Shown: positions 1-10,529 of the stretch, in pieces | How positions within the stretch are numbered: position 1 is the first letter of the stretch | Layout: every line of letters begins with the position of its first letter | Assembly (NCBI RefSeq): GCF_900109315.1 | Contig: NZ_FOJC01000005.1 | Location: 1-64,000 of the forward strand | Source: [Haemophilus] ducreyi | Lineage (GTDB): Bacteria > Pseudomonadota > Gammaproteobacteria > Enterobacterales > Pasteurellaceae | Direction of reading: 5' to 3' | DNA length: 64,000 nucleotides | Translations under genes and position numbers: made by a program | Notes under the pieces: generated by a model | What the model was told of the DNA's origin: nothing | Seen by the model: only the letters and a program-made list of their open reading frames with translations | Databases searched by the model: none

Positions 1-15
1 CAAACTCTTCAATTT
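1..15 (-). rRNA. 16S rRNA gene, first 15 bases only (partial)
   Basis: Read on the minus strand, the first 15 bases are AAATTGAAGAGTTTG, the usual 5' end of gammaproteobacterial 16S rRNA. The gene runs out of the left edge of the window. The leader and promoter directly upstream support the call. Only the start is visible, so it is not known whether a full 16S-23S-5S operon follows. Confidence 0.85.
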
Positions 16-278
16 AAAAAGTTTAATCGCTCAATAACTGCTTAGCTTAGTTCACTTCTCTTCTCTTTCATTTCACTTGAAAGTAAAACAAAAGGAATTA
101 AATTAATATGAATTTCTAGTTTAAGCACTTATTAAGACTTCAAGTTTTTATAAAACATATAAAATTAAGTCAATCAACAAGTGCCCACACAGATTGTCTG
201 ATTCGTTGTTAAAGAGCAAAATAAAACGACGCACCGCTCAATCTAGCTTAACAGCTCACAACGGTGCGTCGTTGTGTG
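16..278 (-). promoter_or_regulatory. rRNA operon leader with boxA antitermination site and 5' hairpin
   Basis: On the minus strand this is the transcribed spacer between the rRNA promoter and 16S. It holds TGCTCTTTAACAA (206-218), the boxA site bound by NusB/NusE during rRNA antitermination, followed by a CTGTGTGGGCAC stretch matching the boxC area of enterobacterial rrn leaders. Just upstream of boxA is a perfect 12-bp inverted repeat (225-236 with 262-273, arm AACGACGCACCG), which would form a hairpin at the very 5' end of the transcript in the place where boxB sits in other rrn leaders. The functions are taken from established rrn leaders; the motifs are seen directly. Confidence 0.85.
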
Positions 279-284
279 TCGCCC

Positions 285-312
285 ATTATAGGATATCTTT
301 CCCTTTTTGCAA
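285..312 (-). promoter_or_regulatory. sigma70-type rRNA promoter
   Basis: On the minus strand TTGCAA (307-312) and TATAAT (285-290) are separated by 16 bases and followed by a GC-rich discriminator (GGGCGAC). A GC-rich discriminator is typical of promoters under stringent control. The start of transcription would lie near 278, just ahead of the leader hairpin. It diverges from talB. Confidence 0.75.
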
Positions 313-529
313 ATACTTTTTTTGAGAAAAATTAAAAAAATTGATTGCGTGCTTAAATAATCGACATTTTTTTAAATTTTTATTTAAAACATATAGATTT
401 AAGGTCTATAAAGTGTGTGATAATTAGCGGTGTTAATCGTGCCATTTTCCTTTTTTGAATAAGTTATTATATTACTGTATGATAGTTCTATACCCTACAC
501 ATTTTATCTAATAATTAAGAGGAAATTCT

Positions 530-1477
530 ATGAATCAATTAGATGCTTTACGCGAAATGACTGTGGTTGTTGCTGATACTGGCGATATAGAAGCCATTAG
601 ACAATATCAGCCTCAAGATGCTACCACTAATCCCTCGTTAATTTTAAGTGCTTCTGCATTATCACAATATGCGCCTTTAATTGATGATGCAATTCGTTAC
701 GCAAAATCAAAAAGTGGCAATAAGGCTCAACAGTTAGTTGATGCTGAAGATAAGCTTGCAGTTAATATTGGTCTGGAAATTTTGAAAATTGTTCCCGGAC
801 GAATTTCAACTGAGGTAGATGCTAGATTTTCTTACGATACTGAAAAAACAATTGCTAAGGCACGTAAGTTGATTGGCTTATATAATGAAGCGGGTGTTGC
901 TAATAATCGTATTTTGATCAAAATAGCGGCTACTTGGCAAGGTATCCGTGCTGCTGAAATATTAGAAAAAGAGGGAATTAATTGTAATTTAACATTATTA
1001 TTCTCTCAAGCACAAGCCAGAGCCTGTGCTGAGGCGGGCGTTTACTTGATTTCACCATTTGTTGGGCGTATCTTAGACTGGTATAAAGCAAATGAGAAAA
1101 AGGAATATGCCGCGGCAGAAGATCCGGGCGTTATTTCGGTCACCACTATTTATAACTACTATAAGCAGTACAATTATAAGACTATTGTTATGGGAGCAAG
1201 CTTCCGAAATGTAGGTGAAATTACTGAAATTGCAGGCTGTGATCGTTTAACTATTGCTCCGCCATTATTAAAAGCATTAGCGGAAAGCAATGATACATTG
1301 GTGCGTAAGTTAGATTATCAAGGTGAGATTTTAGATCGCCCTGCGCCTTTAAGCGAAGCTGAATTTTATTGGCAACATAACCAAGATCCTATGGCCGTGG
1401 ATAAATTAGCCGAAGGTATCCGTAAATTTGCGATTGACCAAGAAAAATTAGAAGAGATGCTTTCAGCAAAACTGTAA
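530..1477 (+). CDS. talB: Transaldolase
   Basis: Cytoplasmic transaldolase of the non-oxidative pentose phosphate pathway; moves a dihydroxyacetone unit between sedoheptulose 7-phosphate and glyceraldehyde 3-phosphate. The 315-residue length fits the TalB/TalA subfamily. The Schiff-base lysine is K131 in the block [13 protein letters not shown], and the N-terminal ATTNPSLIL motif is intact. The start is preceded by AGAGGAAA. It stands alone, divergent from the rRNA promoter, and is closed by an inverted repeat about 50 bases after the stop. Confidence 0.95.
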   Translation: MNQLDALREMTVVVADTGDIEAIRQYQPQDATTNPSLILSASALSQYAPLIDDAIRYAKSKSGNKAQQLVDAEDKLAVNIGLEILKIVPGRISTEVDARFSYDTEKTIAKARKLIGLYNEAGVANNRILIKIAATWQGIRAAEILEKEGINCNLTLLFSQAQARACAEAGVYLISPFVGRILDWYKANEKKEYAAAEDPGVISVTTIYNYYKQYNYKTIVMGASFRNVGEITEIAGCDRLTIAPPLLKALAESNDTLVRKLDYQGEILDRPAPLSEAEFYWQHNQDPMAVDKLAEGIRKFAIDQEKLEEMLSAKL

Positions 1478-1528
1478 TTTTATAAATATTTCAAATAATT
1501 AATCGTTGGGATTTTTATTTGTTTTCAG

Positions 1529-1569
1529 AAGCGGTCTTTTTTGCAAAAATAATCACAAAAAGACCACTT
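1529..1569. terminator. Bidirectional terminator built from an uptake-sequence core
   Basis: The inverted repeat 1529-1541 / 1557-1569 has arms AAGCGGTCTTTTT and AAAAAGACCACTT and one G-T type mismatch, with T runs on both strands. It sits between the convergent talB and trmL. The left arm holds AAGCGGTC, the core of the Apl-type uptake sequence. Confidence 0.75.
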
Positions 1570-1575
1570 ATTTAT

Positions 1576-2055
1576 TTAAATGGCCTGTCTTGCTACAGCA
1601 CCTTGATAACCAAATTGTCGCCAAGCTTCATACACGACTACTGCCACGGTATTTGATAAATTCATACTTCGACTATCTTTACACATAGGTACTCGGATTT
1701 TTTGTGACATTGGCAGAGTCTCTAAAATAGCGGTTGGAATTCCGCGACTTTCTGGACCAAACATCAAAAAATCGCCTTGTTCGTATTGTACTTGGCTATG
1801 ATTTGCTTCACCTTTAGTAGTTAATGCAAATAAACGTTTAGGCTTTGCACGAGCAAGAAAATCATCAAAATGAGTATATTTTTGAATATCGACAAATTCA
1901 TGATAATCCAAACCAGAACGTTTTAATTTTTTATCATCCCAAGTAAAACCAAAGGGTTCAATCATATGCAATCGAAAACCACAATTTGCACATAATCGAA
2001 TAATATTCCCACTATTTTGTGGAATTTCAGGCTCAAATAACACAATATCTAACAT
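1576..2055 (-). CDS. trmL: tRNA (cytidine/uridine-34-2'-O)-methyltransferase TrmL
   Basis: SPOUT-family methyltransferase that 2'-O-methylates the wobble base of leucine tRNAs. At 159 residues it is the normal size for the single-domain TrmL/YibK. It has the N-terminal [15 protein letters not shown] block, the GPESRGIP loop and the C-terminal [14 protein letters not shown] motif of the knotted AdoMet site. AAGGT lies just ahead of the start. It is 36 bases downstream of rlmL on the same strand, so the two may be cotranscribed. Confidence 0.93.
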   Translation of the reverse strand: MLDIVLFEPEIPQNSGNIIRLCANCGFRLHMIEPFGFTWDDKKLKRSGLDYHEFVDIQKYTHFDDFLARAKPKRLFALTTKGEANHSQVQYEQGDFLMFGPESRGIPTAILETLPMSQKIRVPMCKDSRSMNLSNTVAVVVYEAWRQFGYQGAVARQAI

Positions 2056-2091
2056 TTTTTACCTTGTCATTTTTGATTACTATGTGTTCTG

Positions 2092-4239
2092 TTAATTTTC
2101 AATATGACGAATAATCCAACAATTATGAATATGTGGATTGCGTTCAAAATCTAACGGTAATGTTTTATATGAGATATTCTCTGCTACAAAGCCTAATGCT
2201 GTTAGCCCATTAAAATCCATTTTAAAACCACGTTTATTATTAGAAAATACAATCATACCGTCGGAGGTTAAAATACGTTTTAGCTGTGTCATTAATTTAA
2301 TATGATCTCGCTGTACGTCCCAACTGTCTTCCATTCTTTTTGAATTTGAGAAGGTCGGCGGATCAACAAAAATCAATTCAAAACGTTCTCGACACTCTGC
2401 TAACCATTGTAAACAATCCGCTTGAAACAAACGATGGTTATGTGATTTCAATCCATTTAACTCAAGATTTTGCTCAGCCCAATTAAGGTAAGTATTTGAC
2501 ATATCTACAGATGTTGTTGCTTTAGCACCATTTAATGCAGCGTGGATCGTAGCAGATCCTGTATAGGCAAATAAGTTTAAAAACGTTTTACCTTTTGCCA
2601 TTTGACCAACCATTTTACGAGTGCGCCGGTGATCTAAAAAGATGCCTGTATCAAGATAATCTGTCAAATTAACCCATAATTTTGCGCCGTATTCGTTAAC
2701 ATAGAAATACTCTCCTTTATTAGCTAATTTTTCGTATTGATTAGTTCCTTTCTGCTTTTGTCTTACTTTCAATACTAATTTATTAGTTTCAATACCTGTT
2801 ACATGCAAAGTAGCTGTTACTGCGTCTAATAACCGTTGTCTGGCTTTATTTTGCTCAATACTTTTTGGTGCAGTATATTCTTGAATCACAATATGATCGC
2901 TATATCTATCTACTGCAAAATTATATTCAGGTAAATCTGCATCATATAAACGATAGGCATCAAGCTGCTGTTGCTTAGCCCATTTTTCAATCTTTTTGAT
3001 ATTTTTGGTTAACCGATTAGCGAAATCAGATGCAACTTGAGTATTTTGTGCAACGCTACTTTCTGAGATTTGTTGATTATGAATAGCATGCTCAGCTATT
3101 TGATAATTTTTTTGCAAACAATCAAGCGGTCCACTTTTGGCTTTAAATTGTCGTGTAGATCTTAAACGTAAACAGTTCAATAATGACGGTTCACCGCTAA
3201 AAATGGAAACATTCCAACCAGCAAATTGCTGTTTTAATCGTTGACCAAATACAGAATAAATCGCAATCAAGGCGGGCGTTGTGCCTAACCGTTCACCATA
3301 TGGTGGATTAGATACCAATGTACCTTTCTGATCTAGGCACGGATTTTTTAACGCTGCAATATCCGCTTGTTGCCAATAAATCAAATGCGCTACGCCGGCA
3401 TTTTGAGCATTCTGTTTTGCTTTAGCAAGGACGCGATGGTCCAAGTCAAAACCATAAAAAAGCGGGTCAATTTGGGTATTTTTCTGCGAATGTGCTTCTT
3501 CTAATACTTGTTGCCATGTCGCTTGCTGATGCCCTTTCCAAGCGTTGAACCCCCAATATTTACGCTGTAATTGTGGTGCGATACCCGCTTGCATTTGAGC
3601 TGCTTCAATCAATAGCGTGCCTGATCCACACATAGGATCAACTAATGGCGTTCCTTTTTGCCAACCTGAACGTAACACAATGATTGCAGCAAGGGTTTCA
3701 CGTAATGGTGCTTTACCGCTATCTTCACGATAGCCTCGCATATGTAATGCTTCGCCACTTAAGTCTAGCGATACAATTAGCTTCTCACGATCTAAATAAA
3801 CATGAATACGAATATCCGCCCGATCTTTATCTACAATAGGGCGAGCGAATCCTTTACGTTCAAAATAATCAACGATACCGTCTTTAACACGCATAGCTCC
3901 GAATTGCGTATTCCTAATTTCACGGTTAGTGCCATTGAAATCAACATAAAAAGTATCGCGTGGATCAAAAATGTCTGCCCAGTTAATAGCTATAATTGTG
4001 GCATAGAGATCTAAATCACTGAAAATTTTAGTGCTGACTAGCGGTAATAAAATACGTGAAGCCAAACGGCTATGTAATAATGCTTGATAGGCGCCTTTTT
4101 GATTAGTCGTAAAATGGACACCGCCTTGCACCACTTTACCGTCTGCGCCACAAATTTGTTCAAGCTCTATTTTAAGCATTTCTTCAAAACCACGTGCAGC
4201 GGTGGCAAAATAAGTTATTTGATTGCTCATGATCATCAT
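2092..4239 (-). CDS. rlmL: Fused 23S rRNA methyltransferase RlmL/RlmK (m2G2445, m7G2069)
   Basis: Bifunctional rRNA methyltransferase of the large subunit. At 715 residues it matches the fused RlmKL architecture: an N-terminal THUMP/RlmL part with the catalytic NPPYGERLG motif near residue 310, and a C-terminal RlmK part with [15 protein letters not shown] and [10 protein letters not shown]. The C-terminal part transfers a methyl group to N7 of G2069, the N-terminal part to N2 of G2445 (E. coli numbering). A start three codons downstream (4230, MSNQITYF) is equally likely. It diverges from narP. Confidence 0.95.
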   Translation of the reverse strand: MMIMSNQITYFATAARGFEEMLKIELEQICGADGKVVQGGVHFTTNQKGAYQALLHSRLASRILLPLVSTKIFSDLDLYATIIAINWADIFDPRDTFYVDFNGTNREIRNTQFGAMRVKDGIVDYFERKGFARPIVDKDRADIRIHVYLDREKLIVSLDLSGEALHMRGYREDSGKAPLRETLAAIIVLRSGWQKGTPLVDPMCGSGTLLIEAAQMQAGIAPQLQRKYWGFNAWKGHQQATWQQVLEEAHSQKNTQIDPLFYGFDLDHRVLAKAKQNAQNAGVAHLIYWQQADIAALKNPCLDQKGTLVSNPPYGERLGTTPALIAIYSVFGQRLKQQFAGWNVSIFSGEPSLLNCLRLRSTRQFKAKSGPLDCLQKNYQIAEHAIHNQQISESSVAQNTQVASDFANRLTKNIKKIEKWAKQQQLDAYRLYDADLPEYNFAVDRYSDHIVIQEYTAPKSIEQNKARQRLLDAVTATLHVTGIETNKLVLKVRQKQKGTNQYEKLANKGEYFYVNEYGAKLWVNLTDYLDTGIFLDHRRTRKMVGQMAKGKTFLNLFAYTGSATIHAALNGAKATTSVDMSNTYLNWAEQNLELNGLKSHNHRLFQADCLQWLAECRERFELIFVDPPTFSNSKRMEDSWDVQRDHIKLMTQLKRILTSDGMIVFSNNKRGFKMDFNGLTALGFVAENISYKTLPLDFERNPHIHNCWIIRHIEN

Positions 4240-4431
4240 TCTTTTAGCTAAAATTCATCGTTATTATAACGGAACAAGCGATCTAATAGTTGAAAAGTTT
4301 TACCACTGTGCATTAAATTTTACTCGCCAAATTTAGCTCGGAGCAAAAATCCGCTAAATTACTTAAAATAGGAGACTTGTTTCGCTAAAATGGTATAAGC
4401 AGAATTTTGGCTATTTTCAGTGGAGACACCA

Positions 4432-5073
4432 ATGACCGAATCTTATAAAATCCTCTTAATTGATGATCACCCTTTAATGCGTCAAGGCATACGCCAAATT
4501 TTAGAATTAGAAGATAATTTTACGATTGTTGGTGAGGCAAGCAATGGGAATGATGGCATTGCATTAGCTCTTGATACAGATCCTAATTTGATTATTTTAG
4601 ATCTAAATATGAAAGGCATTTCAGGTTTAGATACATTACGCGCATTAAGAAAACAGGGCGTTGATAGCCGTATTATTGTCTTAACTGTTTCAGATGAACA
4701 ATCGGATATTTTTGCATTAATGGATGCAGGTGTTGATGGTTATTTATTAAAAGACAGTGATACCTCAGAGTTACGTGAAAACATTCGTAAAGCAGTACTC
4801 GGCGAAACCGTACTCAGCGATAGTATCCGAGCCCATTTATTAAATCGGCGTCCAGAAAATGATCCTTTAAGCATATTAACCGATCGTGAGCGTGATGTAT
4901 TACAATGGATTGCAACCGGTATGTCTAATAAGCAAATTGCCGGCCAATTATTTATTTCTGAAGAAACGGTAAAAGTGCATATTCGTAATTTATTACGTAA
5001 ATTAAATGTCCATTCACGTGTCGCGGCAACCATACTCTATTTAGAGCAACAACAGCTAAAGCAAGTAAAATAA
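4432..5073 (+). CDS. narP: Nitrate/nitrite response regulator NarP
   Basis: LuxR/NarL-family response regulator of 213 residues. The N-terminal receiver has acidic residues DD near 11 and the phosphoacceptor D57 in LIILDLNMKG. The C-terminal helix-turn-helix carries LTDRERDVLQWIATG and SEETVKVHIRNLLRKL. In Pasteurellaceae NarP works with the sensor NarQ to control anaerobic nitrate and nitrite respiration; no sensor gene is adjacent here. I chose the ATG at 4432, behind GTGGAGAC, over an upstream GTG at 4420. NarL cannot be fully excluded, but length and sequence favour NarP. Confidence 0.88.
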   Translation: MTESYKILLIDDHPLMRQGIRQILELEDNFTIVGEASNGNDGIALALDTDPNLIILDLNMKGISGLDTLRALRKQGVDSRIIVLTVSDEQSDIFALMDAGVDGYLLKDSDTSELRENIRKAVLGETVLSDSIRAHLLNRRPENDPLSILTDRERDVLQWIATGMSNKQIAGQLFISEETVKVHIRNLLRKLNVHSRVAATILYLEQQQLKQVK

Positions 5074-5128
5074 TGCCTATTTTTTAATTTGCCTGTATAA
5101 TTGGTCACTTTTTAAAATCGAGCAATAG

Positions 5129-5395
<267 letters not shown>

Positions 5396-5451
5396 GCTCA
5401 ATCACAAACGGAGATGGTTAGCCCCACTCCGTTTTTAGCTAGCGATCTTAT

Positions 5452-6339
5452 TTACCCTTCTACAATTGAATAAGGTAAATCACACATTTTCAATTCAATA
5501 CCATTAACACGAAAACGAGTATTTGTTTCAATATCTTTATTCATCACCACTTGCAACCACAGGCTATGTTGATGAACAACACTCATTAATATCCGACCTG
5601 TTGCCCGCCAATTTTCAGATAACAATATCTCTATAGATTCTGCAATTTGTGGTAATGCAACTTGCCCATCAAATACGCCCACTAGAGTAAACATAGCGCG
5701 TTTGTTTACGCCACGATATTTAGCTCTCGCAACCGTCTCTTGCCCCATGTAGCAACCTTTAGTAAAGGAAATTGCATTTTCAATTGCGTGTAAATTGACC
5801 GCTTGAGGAATAAATTCAAATTGGTTTGCTTTTAATAAAATAGGGATACCGTCTTGAATATCAATCAAATCCCAAAGTGAGCAATCACTATTAGTTACTA
5901 AATCTTCTCCCCAAATAATTGCGCGTTTTTGAGCTTGATTCAGTAACAAAGCGGTCGAATTTTCGCTTATTTTGGCTAATTGCTCATGACCTGTCACACC
6001 ATATAACGGCGTAGTTAATGGGGTAAAGGCCACTTTTGAGAACACTGCATATTTTTTTAATTGCACCAAAGCTTCAGCGAGCAAATCATTATGTATAATC
6101 ATAAAAAATTGTTGCTCGGAGGCGCGATATATACGAAATAACGCTCTTATTTTGCCTTTTGGATCGCAATGGCAAGTCAATGTATGTTCACCAATTGCTA
6201 ATTTGAGCACATCACACGTCAACTGACCTTGCAAATATGACGCCGCATCAACACCGGCAATTTCAATTAAGCGATAATCACTCAGTTCAACACAAAGATT
6301 AGGGTAACTGTTACTCATTTTGCTACATTCACACGTCAT
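5452..6339 (-). CDS. ygfZ: tRNA-modifying / Fe-S maintenance protein YgfZ (IbaG-type GcvT fold)
   Basis: Folate-binding GcvT-like protein that helps repair or assemble certain [4Fe-4S] enzymes such as the tRNA thiolase MiaB. At 295 residues it is slightly shorter than the E. coli protein. The family signature KGCYMGQETVAR is present near residue 194, with the conserved cysteine. The GGTGC in front of the ATG at 6339 supports this start; another ATG seven codons in is weaker. It lies seven bases downstream of yicC on the same strand. Confidence 0.9.
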   Translation of the reverse strand: MTCECSKMSNSYPNLCVELSDYRLIEIAGVDAASYLQGQLTCDVLKLAIGEHTLTCHCDPKGKIRALFRIYRASEQQFFMIIHNDLLAEALVQLKKYAVFSKVAFTPLTTPLYGVTGHEQLAKISENSTALLLNQAQKRAIIWGEDLVTNSDCSLWDLIDIQDGIPILLKANQFEFIPQAVNLHAIENAISFTKGCYMGQETVARAKYRGVNKRAMFTLVGVFDGQVALPQIAESIEILLSENWRATGRILMSVVHQHSLWLQVVMNKDIETNTRFRVNGIELKMCDLPYSIVEG

Positions 6340-6346
6340 AAAGCAC

Positions 6347-7210
6347 CTACTCTAAATTCTGAATTTGTTCACGCATTTGCTCAATTAATACTTTTAATTC
6401 TACGGCAGAATTAGTCACGTCTGCATTAATCGATTTTGAAGCAAGTGTATTTGATTCTCGGTTCAATTCTTGCATCATAAAATCTAATTTACGCCCTACC
6501 GCACCACCTCGTTGCAAAATAGCCATCGTTTCTTTAACGTGCAATTGCAAGCGATCTAATTCTTCTGCCACATCAACACGCTGTGCCATTAATACTATTT
6601 CTTGTTCTAAACGTTGGGATTCAAGCTGTAAATTTAATTCATCAAAACGTTGTTGTAATTTCTCTTTTTGCCATTGCAAAATGGCCGGCATTTGTGCTTG
6701 CACTTGTGTTGCAATCTGACTAATTGAATCTAACCGCTGTTGAATTAATTGCTGTAAATTAGCGCCTTCACGAGCACGCATCGCAATAAAATCCGCTAGA
6801 ATTTCCTCAAAACCTGCACATAAATCTTGGCCAATTTGATCCAAATCTTGTGTTTGGCTATCAACTACACCGGGATAACGTAACAAATCAACCAGATTAA
6901 TCTGACCGCCACCGGCAAGTGTCTGCAACGTTTGCAAAGAGCCAATCACTTTTTCTGCATAATCTTTATTTAGCGAAAGTTCTTTATCCTGACTATTAGT
7001 CAATTCTATACGTAAACTACATTCTACTTTACCGCGTGTTAATGCTGAACGCAGGCGTTCACGTAGGCTCATTTCTAAATGGCGAAATTGTTCAGGTAAG
7101 CGAAAATAAGTTTCTAAAAAACGTTGATTGACTGAACGCATTTCCCATACTGCATTTCCCCATTCTTTTTTCAATTCTAAATGGGCAAAGGCTGTCATAC
7201 TATAAATCAT
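6347..7210 (-). CDS. yicC: YicC family endoribonuclease
   Basis: Protein of 287 residues with the YicC N-terminal domain (MIYSMTAFA at the start) and the C-terminal DUF1732 region (GRKLDFMMQELNRESNTLASK). Members of this family act as endoribonucleases linked to small-RNA turnover in E. coli; that role is inferred from the family. The middle is rich in glutamine and leucine and probably helical. Its start is preceded by AGGATCC. It diverges from rph, a common pairing in gammaproteobacteria. Confidence 0.93.
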   Translation of the reverse strand: MIYSMTAFAHLELKKEWGNAVWEMRSVNQRFLETYFRLPEQFRHLEMSLRERLRSALTRGKVECSLRIELTNSQDKELSLNKDYAEKVIGSLQTLQTLAGGGQINLVDLLRYPGVVDSQTQDLDQIGQDLCAGFEEILADFIAMRAREGANLQQLIQQRLDSISQIATQVQAQMPAILQWQKEKLQQRFDELNLQLESQRLEQEIVLMAQRVDVAEELDRLQLHVKETMAILQRGGAVGRKLDFMMQELNRESNTLASKSINADVTNSAVELKVLIEQMREQIQNLE

Positions 7211-7360
7211 TTGAGGATCCTTTTTTATTTGTGGATATATATTAAAAGCTTAGTGCTATACTAACCTTTTATCAATTATATCAATCATTACAAAATGTCC
7301 CCATTGTACTGTTTTATTTGTTAGAATGGTGCAAAATTTTACTAAAAAGGAATAAAAACA

Positions 7361-8077
7361 ATGCGTCCCAATCATCGCGAAAATAATCAAATTCGCCCGG
7401 TAAAAATTACACGCCATTATACTCGCTACGCCGAGGGATCGGTGTTAATTGAATTCGGTGAGCCCAAAGTATTATGCAATGCCAGCATAGAAGAATCTGT
7501 TCCACGCTTTCTGAAAGGACAACAGCAAGGTTGGGTAACTGCGGAATATGGTATGTTACCACGTGCTACCCACAGCAGAAACCAACGTGAAGCCGCTAAA
7601 GGGAAACAAAGTGGAAGAACCATGGAAATCCAACGCTTAATTGCCCGCGCTTTACGTGCCGTAGTAGATTTGGAAGCATTAGGTGAGCGGACTATCACCA
7701 TCGATTGTGATGTTATTCAAGCAGATGGTGGCACACGTACTGCCGCTATTACCGGTGCTTGTGTCGCACTACAAGATGCAATTCATAAATTAATCGCTGA
7801 TGGAGTACTGAAAACCAATCCACTGAAAGGATTAGTCGCTGCGATTTCTGTCGGTATTGTTGAAAATGAAGCTGTCTGCGATTTAGAATACGTAGAAGAT
7901 GCTAAAGCGGAAACTGATATGAATGTTGTGATGGTGGAAGACGGTCGATTAGTTGAAGTACAAGGCACAGCTGAAGGCGAACCTTTTTCACATATGGAAT
8001 TACTGCAATTATTAGATCTTGCTGATCAAGGTATCAATCAATTATTTGAGTTTCAACGCCAAGCATTAGCGGAATAA
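7361..8077 (+). CDS. rph: Ribonuclease PH
   Basis: Phosphate-dependent 3' to 5' exoribonuclease that trims tRNA 3' ends. At 238 residues it equals the intact E. coli enzyme. It opens with the MRPNHR block, has the phosphate-binding [11 protein letters not shown] segment near residue 125 and an intact C-terminus, so it lacks the frameshift known from some E. coli K-12 strains. The RBS AAGGA precedes the ATG. Confidence 0.96.
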   Translation: MRPNHRENNQIRPVKITRHYTRYAEGSVLIEFGEPKVLCNASIEESVPRFLKGQQQGWVTAEYGMLPRATHSRNQREAAKGKQSGRTMEIQRLIARALRAVVDLEALGERTITIDCDVIQADGGTRTAAITGACVALQDAIHKLIADGVLKTNPLKGLVAAISVGIVENEAVCDLEYVEDAKAETDMNVVMVEDGRLVEVQGTAEGEPFSHMELLQLLDLADQGINQLFEFQRQALAE

Positions 8078-8088
8078 ACCATTACGCA

Positions 8089-8111
8089 AAGGCGAGCATA
8101 AAACTCGCCTT
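8089..8111. terminator. Bidirectional hairpin between rph and grxA
   Basis: AAGGCGAG (8089-8096) and CTCGCCTT (8104-8111) form an 8-bp stem with a 7-base loop between two convergent genes. T-rich sequence on the plus side is short, so termination strength is uncertain. Confidence 0.7.
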
Positions 8112-8116
8112 ATTCA

Positions 8117-8380
8117 TTATAATTCAATATCAAATTTTTGTTTTACTAACTGCTGGAATTCAGTACAACCGCCAACAGCTTGATCATCTAAGAAAATTTG
8201 TGGTACCGTATCCACCGCTTTGCCAACACGAACGGATAAATCCTGCTTTGAAATGCCTTCTGCAATCATATCAATAAATTTAAACTCAAAATCAGCTAAT
8301 TCAATTGCCATTTTTTCTGCTAACTGTTTAGCTCGAACACAATATGGGCAACTTAAACGACCATAAATTTCCACCAACAT
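8117..8380 (-). CDS. grxA: Glutaredoxin 1
   Basis: Dithiol glutaredoxin of 87 residues with the active site CPYC at 11-14, the cis-proline block TVPQIF and the glutathione-binding GGCTEF near the end. Length and the AEGISKQDL segment match GrxA rather than GrxC. It reduces disulphides such as those of ribonucleotide reductase with glutathione. Convergent with rph and about 120 bases downstream of typA. Confidence 0.9.
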   Translation of the reverse strand: MLVEIYGRLSCPYCVRAKQLAEKMAIELADFEFKFIDMIAEGISKQDLSVRVGKAVDTVPQIFLDDQAVGGCTEFQQLVKQKFDIEL

Positions 8381-8464
8381 TATCCATTCCTCATCAAAAA
8401 TAAATCGACTCTTTTATCCCCAAGCGGGCTAATTTCAGCCACTTTTTGTAAAAAAATAAAAAAA

Positions 8465-8483
8465 TGCCCGCTTGCAACGGGCA
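8465..8483 (-). terminator. Rho-independent terminator of typA
   Basis: On the minus strand TGCCCG pairs with CGGGCA across a 7-base loop, followed by a run of seven T. It starts 16 bases after the typA stop. Confidence 0.8.
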
Positions 8484-8498
8484 CTGATATCACTTTAA

Positions 8499-10346
8499 TT
8501 AACGTGTACTTGTGCTACTAGTCGTACGACTTGCACGTTTACGATCATTCTCAGTTAATAGTCGTTTACGGATTCGCACAGATTGTGGCGTTACTTCTAC
8601 TAACTCATCATCATCAATAAATTCTAATGCTTGTTCCAACGTCATTTTAACCGGTGTAGTTAACACAATCGCATCATCTTTGCCTGATGCGCGCATATTT
8701 GTTAGTTTTTTACCTTGTAAACAATTTACAGTTAGATCATTTGAACGGCTATGAATACCAATAATTTGGCCTTCATATATATCTACACCGTGCTCAATCA
8801 TCAACTTACCACGTTCTTGTAAACCAAATAGCGCATAAGCTAACGCTTTACCGGTAGCATTTGAAATTAATACACCATTTTTACGCTGACCAATTTCACC
8901 TGGCTTAACATCATCATAATGGCTAAAACTTGAATAAAGTAAACCGGTTCCCGATGTCATTGTCATAAATTCATTACGGAAACCAATTAAACCACGGCTT
9001 GGAATCACATATTCTAAGCGAGTACGTCCCTTACCATCTGGGATCATATCTTTGACCTCACCTTTACGAATACCTAATGCTTCCATCACTGAACCTTGAT
9101 GTTGTTCTTCAATATCAATCGTAACTTGCTCAAAAGGCTCTTGTTTCTTACCGTTTTCTTCTTTATAGATTACTTTGGGGCGTGATACGGCTAATTCATA
9201 GCCTTCACGGCGCATATTTTCAATTAATACCGATAAATGTAATTCACCACGGCCTGAAACACGGAACTCATCAGGGTTCGGAGTTTCTTCTACGCGTAAT
9301 GCCACGTTATGCACTAGCTCTTTGTTCAAGCGCTCTAAAATTTGGCGAGAAGTGACAAATTTCCCTTCCTGACCACAGAATGGTGAAGTATTAACACAGA
9401 AGAACATTGTTACTGTTGGCTCATCAACCGTCAAGGCAGGTAGCATTTCAACATTATTAATATCACAAATCGTGTCTGAAATATTTAACTCACCTAAACC
9501 TGTAATGGCAATAATATCACCGGCAAAAGCTTCCGTGGCTTCATAACGTTGTAAACCTAAATGGCCTAACACTTGCCCTACTTTACCATTACGCGTTTTT
9601 CCATTTGCATCAATCACCGTAATAGTTTGATTCGGTTTAATTGAACCACGCTTAATACGGCCAATACCAATAACACCAACATAATTATTATAATCTAGTT
9701 GTGAAATTTGCATTTGGAATGGCGCATCTAATTCAACTGACGGGACTTGTACGTGTTTCACAATCGCTTCAAATAACGGCGTCATATCTTCCGCAAGTGC
9801 TTCGTATTCAAGGCCTGCTACGCCCATTAAGGCTGATGCATAAATAATCGGGAAGTCCAATTGCTCATCAGTTGCACCTAAGTTAACAAATAAATCAAAT
9901 ACTTGATCAACAACCCAATCTGGTCTAGCGCCTGGTCGGTCAACTTTATTGATCACCACAATAGGTTTTAGACCATGTGCAAACGCTTTTTGTGTTACAA
10001 ACCGCGTCTGTGGCATTGGGCCATCAAAGGCATCTACCACCAATAACACTGAGTCTACCATTGAAAGTACACGTTCTACCTCACCACCAAAATCGGCGTG
10101 TCCCGGTGTATCTACAATATTGATACGGTAATCGTTCCAATTGATTGCCGTATTTTTCGCTAAAATTGTAATACCACGTTCTTTCTCAAGATCGTTACTG
10201 TCCATCACACGTTCATCAGCATCACCACGCGTTTCGCCTAATGTGCCTGACTGTTGTAAAAGTTTATCTACAAGGGTAGTTTTACCGTGATCGACGTGAG
10301 CAATAATTGCGATATTACGCAATTTATTAATATCTAAATGTTGCAT
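8499..10346 (-). CDS. typA: Translational GTPase TypA/BipA
   Basis: Ribosome-binding GTPase of 615 residues, related to EF-G, that supports 50S assembly and growth under stress and in the cold. The P-loop [15 protein letters not shown] lies at about 15-29, switch [14 protein letters not shown] near 75 and NKVD near 128. The BipA-specific C-terminal domain ends in a basic tail ([13 protein letters not shown]). A perfect CRP-type palindrome lies about 85 bases upstream. It is transcribed alone. Confidence 0.96.
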   Translation of the reverse strand: MQHLDINKLRNIAIIAHVDHGKTTLVDKLLQQSGTLGETRGDADERVMDSNDLEKERGITILAKNTAINWNDYRINIVDTPGHADFGGEVERVLSMVDSVLLVVDAFDGPMPQTRFVTQKAFAHGLKPIVVINKVDRPGARPDWVVDQVFDLFVNLGATDEQLDFPIIYASALMGVAGLEYEALAEDMTPLFEAIVKHVQVPSVELDAPFQMQISQLDYNNYVGVIGIGRIKRGSIKPNQTITVIDANGKTRNGKVGQVLGHLGLQRYEATEAFAGDIIAITGLGELNISDTICDINNVEMLPALTVDEPTVTMFFCVNTSPFCGQEGKFVTSRQILERLNKELVHNVALRVEETPNPDEFRVSGRGELHLSVLIENMRREGYELAVSRPKVIYKEENGKKQEPFEQVTIDIEEQHQGSVMEALGIRKGEVKDMIPDGKGRTRLEYVIPSRGLIGFRNEFMTMTSGTGLLYSSFSHYDDVKPGEIGQRKNGVLISNATGKALAYALFGLQERGKLMIEHGVDIYEGQIIGIHSRSNDLTVNCLQGKKLTNMRASGKDDAIVLTTPVKMTLEQALEFIDDDELVEVTPQSVRIRKRLLTENDRKRASRTTSSTSTR

Positions 10347-10430
10347 TGAAATGTCTTAATTGAGTTGAATATAGAGTGTGCATTCTACACACCATGAAAA
10401 TCTTAGGGGGGAGATTAGCTCACCCTGCAT

Positions 10431-10446
10431 TGTGATCAAGATCACA
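10431..10446. promoter_or_regulatory. CRP-type operator upstream of typA
   Basis: TGTGATCAAGATCACA is a perfect TGTGA-N6-TCACA palindrome, and the flanking AATT improves the match to the CRP consensus. On the minus strand a TAGAAT hexamer at 10382-10387 would place the site near -63, which is close to the class I activation position. A second possible -10 (TATAAT at 10464-10469) would put the site downstream of the start and suggest repression instead. Confidence 0.7.
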
Positions 10447-10529
10447 ATTTATGCAAAAGCAAGATTATACAGCCTTTTTTGTTTATTGACTATGATTTAA
10501 GCGGCCCAATTTAGTAAAAAACTTGCAAA

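Noticed and set aside
1506-1688. Open frame of 60 codons after talB
   Set aside because: It runs through the terminator hairpin and overlaps the 3' end of trmL on the other strand.
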